IMG/VR virus record: IMGVR_UViG_3300035703_000263
Coordinates: 1-34,580 of that record
DNA from: a virus
Direction: 5' to 3' (one strand)
Length of the DNA: 34,580 nucleotides
Position numbers and translations under genes: made by a program. Shown one piece after another: positions 29,686-34,580 of the stretch. Under the pieces are notes generated by a model. It did not search any database. It was given only the letters and a program-made list of their open reading frames with translations, and was not told where the DNA came from. Positions within the stretch are counted from its first letter, which is position 1. The number at the start of each line of letters is the position of its first letter.

Positions 29686-29788
29686 ACATCGTATGAAGCG
29701 CATCCATGAGGCCAGAACAAAAGACATGGCGCAATCCATGGCTGATGCGCTAAATGCTGCGATGCGTTCTGGCAAGACTGTCAGATGA
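29606..29788 (+). CDS. 60-residue overlapping protein, candidate partner of the kinase
   Basis: This ORF begins inside the kinase gene in another frame and extends 103 bases past it. AAAGGG (29595-29600) five bases before ATG 29606 is a strong ribosome-binding site; a second ATG follows at 29609. The product is basic and helical (KERVATPAEHRMKRIHEARTKDMAQ). It overlaps the next gene as ATGA. It may be a small antitoxin or an independent protein; a shorter version from ATG 29693 is the fallback. Confidence 0.6.
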   Translation: MMHSKANSNPARSAEQSTKERVATPAEHRMKRIHEARTKDMAQSMADALNAAMRSGKTVR

Positions 29789-30027
29789 GCGAAGTGCGCT
29801 GTAAAACTTGCCGTTTTTTCGTTACCGGTACGGTAATGGGTGGTTGCCGCCGCTTTCCAGAAATGCAAAACAAGCATGAAATGGATTGGTGCGGCGAGCA
29901 TGACAAGTTGTACATGGTCAAAGTGCCGGTCTACGACATAATGACAGATGAAACCAAAGCTGTTGAAATGCCGCGTAAAAAGCCTGGAAGGAAACCCAAA
30001 AATGTGTCCAATACGCCCGCTGCGTGA
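29785..30027 (+). CDS. Zinc-ribbon small protein with basic tail
   Basis: The 80-residue protein has C6-x2-C9, C21 and C36 (RCKTCRFF, GGCRRF, WCGEH), a likely zinc-binding ribbon. The C-terminus is basic with KKPGRKPKN, reminiscent of an AT-hook. This could bind DNA or RNA. ATGA overlap on the left, 26-base overlap with GroES on the right. The family is not named. Confidence 0.65.
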   Translation: MSEVRCKTCRFFVTGTVMGGCRRFPEMQNKHEMDWCGEHDKLYMVKVPVYDIMTDETKAVEMPRKKPGRKPKNVSNTPAA

Positions 30028-30262
30028 CCGCATCGTTGTCCAGCCTAATGTTCGCAAATTGTCGGACATTATTTTCACTATCAACAGCGAAAAGATGAAC
30101 GAAGGCACCATTGTGGCCGTAGGGTCCAAGGTCCACCAGGCAAAAGTTGGCGATTTCATCAAGTACGGCAACGGCACATATTTGGATTGGCCTGTCCATG
30201 AGTTTGGCGGCCAAGACTATCAGATTATTCAAGAAGCAGACATTTGTGCGATTGTGGAGTGA
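30002..30262 (+). CDS. GroES-like co-chaperonin
   Basis: The 86-residue protein matches GroES: PLRDRIVVQP (6-15), a mobile-loop region around 18-32, then EGTIVAVGSK and VGDFIKYGNGTYL with a final IIQEADICAIVE. Phage GroES proteins replace the host co-chaperonin on GroEL to fold large capsid proteins. I chose ATG 30002, which begins right at the conserved start, with AGGA in the upstream gene as ribosome-binding site. It lies among late packaging genes, consistent with capsid folding. Confidence 0.9.
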   Translation: MCPIRPLRDRIVVQPNVRKLSDIIFTINSEKMNEGTIVAVGSKVHQAKVGDFIKYGNGTYLDWPVHEFGGQDYQIIQEADICAIVE

Positions 30263-30264
30263 CC

Positions 30265-30528
30265 ATGGCTAAAGCTATTCCCAAAACAACCACCGGCAAG
30301 GGTAAAAACTACAACCCAACGGAAAAGGGCGCGGGGATGACTGCCAAGGGTCGCGCAGAATATAATCGCAAGAATGAATCAAATTTGAAACCGCCAGCAC
30401 CAAACCCGAAGACAAAAGCTGACGCTGGACGAAAAGCCAGTTTTTGCGCGAGAATGGAAGGGGTGGTAAAAAACGCCAAAGGCCCAGCTGAACGTGCCAA
30501 GGCATCCCTTAAAAATTGGAATTGTTAA
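30265..30528 (+). CDS. DUF6321-like basic protein
   Basis: The 87-residue protein contains GAGMTAKGRAEYNRKNESNL and KADAGRKASFCARMEG, then RAKASLKNWNC, the pattern of DUF6321 phage proteins. It is very basic (many Lys), so it may bind DNA or RNA or be a virion protein. Start ATG 30265 follows GGAGTGA. Two conserved-looking Cys (CARM and the final C) are present. Function is unknown. Confidence 0.75.
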   Translation: MAKAIPKTTTGKGKNYNPTEKGAGMTAKGRAEYNRKNESNLKPPAPNPKTKADAGRKASFCARMEGVVKNAKGPAERAKASLKNWNC

Positions 30529-30541
30529 AAGGAACTAAATC

Positions 30542-31144
30542 ATGCCTAATACCAAAGCAATTGGCGTCGCATACAGCGACCCAGAGTTTGATTCTGTTAC
30601 TACTGGCGCTGTGTATGCTGGATCGTCCAGCAGGCCTGTTGTTCAGGCAAGTGCAGCAAGTGTCAACCAATTTTATGTAACCGCATCCCACGCTACTGGC
30701 GGTGTTCGCGGTATTTATGCCCGCACAAACTTCACGGGCGCTGGCGCTGGCGAAACTCTACGGGCATTTTCGACCGTGGCTGCCGCACAGGGTTCCGGTC
30801 AGACAACCAATGGCGCCCACATTTCTATGTCGGTGAACGCTGGCGGCAGCATTAGCGGTGCGGGTAACGCGCTGCGGGCTACCCTGGGCGTGGCTGCTGG
30901 CGTAACGCCTGGCGGTACTTTGGCTGCAATCCAAGTAGATTCGGACTTCCCGAATACCGTGACGTTGCCTGGGTCGGCTGCATTTTTGCGTTTTACCAAC
31001 AGCAACAGCGGCACCATTACTAACCTGATGAACGTACCGGCTGCGATGGTCGCTACTGACGTTGCTTCCGCTGTAAGCCACACAATTCGGATTGTGGACA
31101 GCGCTGGCACCCCATACTTCCTGATGGTTTCGGACGCTGCCTAA
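30542..31144 (+). CDS. Beta-rich structural protein, unknown
   Basis: The 200-residue protein is Ala/Gly/Ser/Thr-rich with few charges. It has a beta-helix-like or jelly-roll-like alternation (VTASHATGGVRGIYARTNFTG, then HISMSVNAGGSISGAGNALRATLGVAAG). Such proteins are seen as phage head decoration or fibre parts. AAGGAACT is the ribosome-binding site. It overlaps the next gene by one base (TAATG). No family recognised; a virion role is inferred. Confidence 0.6.
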   Translation: MPNTKAIGVAYSDPEFDSVTTGAVYAGSSSRPVVQASAASVNQFYVTASHATGGVRGIYARTNFTGAGAGETLRAFSTVAAAQGSGQTTNGAHISMSVNAGGSISGAGNALRATLGVAAGVTPGGTLAAIQVDSDFPNTVTLPGSAAFLRFTNSNSGTITNLMNVPAAMVATDVASAVSHTIRIVDSAGTPYFLMVSDAA

Positions 31145-31329
31145 TGCTGAAGCACCCTGACCCTGAAGTGCAATTCCTGGTTGAAATCTTGGAAGGGCAG
31201 CGAGATCAGGCGGTGGCCCAGGCTGCCGCCCATTTCCGCATGGTTCAAGAACTTCAAGGTAAGGTAAACGAATTGGAAAACCAGGTCGCTAAAAGCCTGG
31301 GCAACCAATGTAATGAGGGGAATCACTAA
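31144..31329 (+). CDS. 61-residue coiled-coil protein
   Basis: The product is one continuous amphipathic helix (FLVEILEGQRDQAVAQAAAHF, then VQELQGKVNELENQVAKSL) likely to form a coiled coil. One-base overlaps (TAATG) on both sides. It lies among small genes before TerS, typical of phage packaging regions. No function recognised. Confidence 0.65.
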   Translation: MLKHPDPEVQFLVEILEGQRDQAVAQAAAHFRMVQELQGKVNELENQVAKSLGNQCNEGNH

Positions 31330-31487
31330 TGGCTAAAGGACTATACGCAAATATTCACGCTAAGCGTGAGCGAATCGAAACCCAGAAAGCCGCAGGGAAA
31401 ACGCCTGAACGTATGCGTTCCCCTGGGGACAAGGGCGCGCCTACAGCTAAAGCCTTTAAACAAAGTGCAAAGACTGCGAAAAAATGA
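31329..31487 (+). CDS. 52-residue conserved phage microprotein (MAKGLYANIHAKR type)
   Basis: A short ORF with one-base overlap (TAATG) before and ATGA overlap after. The product begins MAKGLYANIHAKRERI, contains KTPERMRSPGDKGAPTAKAF and ends QSAKTAKK. It is very basic. Very similar small proteins occur in many aquatic phages near capsid and packaging genes, as I recall. The role is unknown; it may bind nucleic acid. Confidence 0.75.
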   Translation: MAKGLYANIHAKRERIETQKAAGKTPERMRSPGDKGAPTAKAFKQSAKTAKK

Positions 31488-31672
31488 CACCTGAACAAAT
31501 TGCGAAACGCCTGGCTGAATTGCAAGAACTGGCGAAGCAACACGAATCAATATTGTTGCAAATCAGCGGGGCCATCCAAGAGTACAACCGCGTTCTGGCA
31601 GAAATAAGTCAGAACCAGACAAAGGAAGCCAACCATGCCGCTGACCAAAGCACCCCGCAAGAAAGCGCCTAA
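31484..31672 (+). CDS. 62-residue coiled-coil protein
   Basis: The product begins MTPEQIAKRLAELQELAKQH and continues ESILLQISGAIQEYNRVLAE, a helical hairpin or coiled coil, with an acidic disordered end. ATGA overlap on the left, 38-base overlap with the TerS gene on the right. No function recognised; could be a packaging helper. Confidence 0.65.
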   Translation: MTPEQIAKRLAELQELAKQHESILLQISGAIQEYNRVLAEISQNQTKEANHAADQSTPQESA

Positions 31673-32165
31673 AGCCGCTGAACCTGTCAAACGTAAGGTA
31701 GGCCGCCCAACCGTCTACAAAGACGAATTCCCTGACATGATGATTGAATACTTCAGTCAGCCAGCCACCAGGGAAGTGACAACCTACGATAAGAACGGAA
31801 ACGAACACATCCAAGTTGTTGCTGGGGTTTTCCCTACGTTGGCACGATTCGCTACCAACATTGGTGTAACCAAAGATACCTTACATGATTGGTCAACCGC
31901 GAAAGATGTTGCAACAGGAAAGCTAAAACATCCTGAATTTTCATGCGCCTATAAAAAGGCCAAGGATTTGCAAGAGGCAAACCTGATTGAAGGCACCATC
32001 GGAAACGCTTACAACAGTACGTTTGCGATATTCACAGCCAAGAATGTATTGGGCTGGCGCGACAAGATAGAGCAGGAAATCACCGGCAAAGACGGCAGCC
32101 CCTTGATGGGAATTCAAGTTTCTTTTGTGAATGCCGATGGAACTGAGCGCAGCGCCGACAATTGA
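31635..32165 (+). CDS. Terminase small subunit (putative)
   Basis: The 176-residue protein begins with a basic tail (LTKAPRKKAPKAAEPVKRKVGRP) and has a helix-turn-helix-like part (FPTLARFATNIGVTKDTLHDW, residues about 64-84), then a helical oligomerisation segment (CAYKKAKDLQEANLIEG) and TFAIFTAKNVLGWRDK. The ARFATNIGVTKDTLHDWS region is typical of phage small terminase subunits, which bind the pac site and start packaging. It overlaps the large subunit by 35 bases. AAAGGAA precedes ATG 31635. Confidence 0.85.
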   Translation: MPLTKAPRKKAPKAAEPVKRKVGRPTVYKDEFPDMMIEYFSQPATREVTTYDKNGNEHIQVVAGVFPTLARFATNIGVTKDTLHDWSTAKDVATGKLKHPEFSCAYKKAKDLQEANLIEGTIGNAYNSTFAIFTAKNVLGWRDKIEQEITGKDGSPLMGIQVSFVNADGTERSADN

Positions 32166-33426
32166 CCAGGCAATAGCCAAGGCCCAATTCCCTGTCAAAC
32201 TGGAAGGGCTGTTTCGCAAAAGCCGGTACAAAGTTTTGTACGGGGGGCGGGGTGGTGCTAAGTCATGGGGGATTGCCCGCGCGCTGTTGATTCTGGGTGC
32301 CAAGAAACCGATGCGGATTCTGTGTGCGCGTGAGTACCAGACCAGCATCAAGGATTCGGTCCACAAGCTACTGAGCGACCAGATTGAGGCGCTGGGGTTA
32401 CTTGGGTTCTACGAAATCACCCAGGCCACCATACGGGGCGCTAACGGCACCGAGTTTGCATTTATTGGCCTAAAGAACAATCCCACCAACATTAAATCAT
32501 TTGAAGGTGTGGACATTTGCTGGGTCGAGGAAGCGCAATCCGTCAGCCGCCTGTCCTGGAACATTCTAATCCCGACAATTCGCAAACAGAATTCTGAGAT
32601 ATGGGTAAGTTTTAACCCTGAACTGGAAACCGACGAAACATACCAAAGGTTTGTGCTGAAACCCCCGCGGGATTGCATCAGCATGAAAATCAATTTCTAC
32701 GATAACCCATGGTTTCCCGAAACGTTGCGGCTGGAGATGGAATCGCTCAAGGCGCGCGACCCGCAAAGTTACGCCCAGGTGTGGGAAGGAATCTGCCGCC
32801 AGACGATTGATGGTGCTATATTTGCCAATGAAATGACACAAGCGGCCGCAGACAACCGCATTACAACGGTGCCATACGATGCAACCAAGCCTGTTCACGC
32901 TGTTTGTGACTTGGGCTGGTCAGATGCAACAGCGTGGTGGTTTGTGCAGTTTGTGGGCATGGAAACAAGGCTGATTCGGTATTTTGAAGACAGCCAACGC
33001 ACGATGACAAGTTACCTGGCACAACTTCAAACCTATGGGTATGTCTATGACACGATATGGTTACCGCACGATGCTCAGAGTAAAACGCTGGCGGCAGCGG
33101 GTCGTTCTATTGAAGACATAGTGCGCGCAGCTGGCTACAAAACACAGATATTGGACCGCGTGCCGGTGGTCGATTCTATTAACGCGGCCAGAACTATTTT
33201 CCCCAACTGCTATTTTGATCGCGATAATTGCGCTGATGGATTAAACTGTTTACGCCACTACCGTTACGATGTAGACCGAGAAACGGGTCAATTTAGTAGA
33301 AGCCCTGTGCATGACCACAATTCACATGGTGCGGATGCCTTTCGGTATATTGCGTTAATGATTAAAGAACCGGCTAAACTTAGAAAACGTCCCATCGTCA
33401 ATCACGCTGGTGGTTGGATGAGTTGA
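32131..33426 (+). CDS. Terminase large subunit
   Basis: The 431-residue protein has Walker A GGRGGAKSW (38-46), Walker B VDICWVEE (127-134) and a C-terminal RNase H-like nuclease domain with D260 (VCDLGWSD) and HNSHGADAFRY near 392-402, of the Terminase_3 / Terminase_3C (PBSX-like) type. It pumps DNA into the capsid and cuts it. ATG 32137 is an equally possible start two residues later. It precedes the portal gene by 12 bases. Headful packaging is likely but not proven. Confidence 0.93.
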   Translation: MPMELSAAPTIDQAIAKAQFPVKLEGLFRKSRYKVLYGGRGGAKSWGIARALLILGAKKPMRILCAREYQTSIKDSVHKLLSDQIEALGLLGFYEITQATIRGANGTEFAFIGLKNNPTNIKSFEGVDICWVEEAQSVSRLSWNILIPTIRKQNSEIWVSFNPELETDETYQRFVLKPPRDCISMKINFYDNPWFPETLRLEMESLKARDPQSYAQVWEGICRQTIDGAIFANEMTQAAADNRITTVPYDATKPVHAVCDLGWSDATAWWFVQFVGMETRLIRYFEDSQRTMTSYLAQLQTYGYVYDTIWLPHDAQSKTLAAAGRSIEDIVRAAGYKTQILDRVPVVDSINAARTIFPNCYFDRDNCADGLNCLRHYRYDVDRETGQFSRSPVHDHNSHGADAFRYIALMIKEPAKLRKRPIVNHAGGWMS

Positions 33427-33438
33427 AAGGAATAAAAC

Positions 33439-34580
33439 ATGGCATGGCAAGACATTGATGTAGACAACCGAATTGGCGAAGCGATTAAGTTTCTGCGTCT
33501 GGTCGGCGAGGCGGATTCGCAGAACAGAGCCGAGGCCCTGGGCGATTTAAAGTTTGCCGCCGGTGACCAATGGCCTGTTGAGATTCAGAACAGCCGCAAC
33601 CTTGAATCGCGCCCATGCCTGACCATCAACAAGATTGACGCATATGTGCGCCAGGTCACAAACCAGCAACGCCAACAGCGCCCCCGCATCAAGGTCCATC
33701 CTGTCAATAACGAAGGTGATATGAAAATCGCCCAGGTTATTGAAGGAATTACGCGACACATTGAAGTCAACAGTAACGCCGACACCGCTTACGACACAGC
33801 GTTTGAGTACGCGGTCAAGATGGGCTGGGGTTACTGGCGCATCACAACCAACTATGTCAACGAAGACAGTTTCGACCAAGAAATTTATATTGAGCCTGTT
33901 GATGACCCGTTTGCGGTTTACTTTGACCCGAACAGCGTATCGCCTGATGGGTCCGATGCTGAACGGTGCCTAATCACTAGCGTGATGTCCAAAAAGGATT
34001 TCAGGCAGCAATACCCAGATGCAGACGATGGCGCAAACTTCAGCGCCCGCGCAACGGGTGATTCTGATGCCGAATGGGTAACCAAGGAAGACATCAGACT
34101 TGCCGAATATTGGGTGGTCGAGCGCGTTAAAGCCAACCTGGTGTTGTTAAGCGATGGCACCAAGTTGTACGAAGACGAAATGCCAAGCGCCGAACTAATG
34201 GCGGCCAGCAACGTCACGATTATGGACACGCGCCCATCGTATCGTCGCAAGGTCAAGTGGTACAAACTGACCGCTATGGAAGTGCTGGAGGAACGCGAGT
34301 GGCCAGGCAAGCACATACCGATTGTGCCTTGCTACGGCGCGCAAGTGGTCGTTGAAGGTAAGCGCAAGAAATACGGCCTGGTGCGATTTGCGAAAGACCC
34401 GCAACGGATGTACAACTTTTGGCGTACATCCATGACCGAAAGCATTGCCCTGGCACCCAAGCCAAAATGGCTGATTGCCGAGGGACAAGATGAAGGTCAC
34501 GAATCCGAATGGGCAATGGCAAACATCAAGTCAACGCCTGTGTTGCGATACAAGCAGAAAGACATTGAAGGCCAGCCCGC
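33439..34580 (+). CDS. Portal protein, N-terminal part (runs off the window; continues at position 608)
   Basis: The frame starts at ATG 33439 with AAGGAATAAAAC before it and runs to the window end without a stop. It begins MAWQDIDVDNRIGEAIKFLR and has the portal pattern LKFAAGDQWPVEIQ and VRQVTNQQRQQRPRIKVHPV, then GWGYWRITT. The second part is 97 % identical to the left end, so both pieces form one protein of about 747 residues. The portal's N-terminal stem and wing domains lie here. The 34405-34407 codon is CGG (Arg) where the left copy has Lys. Confidence 0.92.
   Translation, partial: MAWQDIDVDNRIGEAIKFLRLVGEADSQNRAEALGDLKFAAGDQWPVEIQNSRNLESRPCLTINKIDAYVRQVTNQQRQQRPRIKVHPVNNEGDMKIAQVIEGITRHIEVNSNADTAYDTAFEYAVKMGWGYWRITTNYVNEDSFDQEIYIEPVDDPFAVYFDPNSVSPDGSDAERCLITSVMSKKDFRQQYPDADDGANFSARATGDSDAEWVTKEDIRLAEYWVVERVKANLVLLSDGTKLYEDEMPSAELMAASNVTIMDTRPSYRRKVKWYKLTAMEVLEEREWPGKHIPIVPCYGAQVVVEGKRKKYGLVRFAKDPQRMYNFWRTSMTESIALAPKPKWLIAEGQDEGHESEWAMANIKSTPVLRYKQKDIEGQP
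33974..34580. repeat. Right copy of the terminal duplication (portal gene)
   Basis: This stretch matches 1-607 with 18 substitutions, nearly all at third codon positions, starting after an identical first 126 bases. It shows that the window exceeds one genome length by 607 bases. Confidence 0.97.

Noticed and set aside
1-34580. CRISPR array, tRNA genes, insertion sequences
   Set aside because: I found no repeat-spacer pattern, no tRNA cloverleaf with CCA-like end and no transposase ORF on either strand.

Overview
The window is a nearly complete double-stranded DNA phage genome of about 34 kb. It looks like a short-tailed phage (podovirus) with a P22-type virion and lambda-type replication and recombination. 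The first 607 bases recur at the right end (33974-34580) in the same frame of the portal gene, with 18 substitutions. The true genome is therefore probably circular or circularly permuted, with a unit of about 33,973 bp. The cut falls inside the portal gene, whose two parts join into a 747-residue protein. There is no integrase, no CI-type repressor, no RNA polymerase and no DNA polymerase. The host is not identifiable from sequence alone; lambda P-like and P22-like modules, Shine-Dalgarno motifs and sigma-70-like promoters suggest a Gram-negative proteobacterium, and an aquatic origin is only a guess.

Layout, left to right. Positions 1-4492 hold the portal C-terminus, scaffold, P22-type coat protein and a small structural protein, closed by an intrinsic terminator at 4517-4545. 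Positions 4588-19516 form one long rightward structural run: a decoration-like protein, a long tail fibre, a fibre-associated protein, a second fibre, a beta-helix tailspike, gp4-like and gp10-like tail-neck proteins, a short fibre-like protein and three ejection proteins. Positions 19519-21335 are the lysis end: a small membrane protein, an N-terminally anchored protein, a three-TM-family holin and a GH108-type endolysin. Positions 21321-24651 are leftward early genes: an HTH protein, SSB-like protein, YqaJ exonuclease, ERF annealing protein, a lipoprotein, several small proteins and an LPD29-type protein. Three of the leftward units begin with near-identical promoter-leader cassettes. At 24652-24783 lies a divergent control region with two inverted-repeat operators. 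Rightward from it run a Cro-like gene, an apparently leaderless transcript, then a structured RNA with its own promoter and an 18-bp terminator stem, and lambda O/P-like replication genes followed by small early genes, a PD-(D/E)XK protein and an HNH nuclease, ending at the terminator 28091-28118. Positions 28135-33426 hold accessory and packaging genes: a DUF5856-like protein, a Zeta-toxin-type P-loop kinase, a zinc-ribbon protein, a GroES-like co-chaperonin, a structural-like protein, small coiled-coil proteins, TerS and TerL. The portal gene then begins again.

How it fits together: the Cro-like protein probably sets the balance between the leftward recombination genes and the rightward replication genes. 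O- and P-like proteins would recruit the host DnaB replisome, and ERF, exonuclease and SSB-like protein would recombine replicated DNA into concatemers. TerS/TerL would package it headful-style into P22-type capsids, whose folding may be helped by the phage GroES. The most unusual parts are the structured RNA between cro and O, the repeated promoter-leader cassettes, the Zeta-type kinase with an overlapping partner ORF, and the sequence-divergent terminal duplication.
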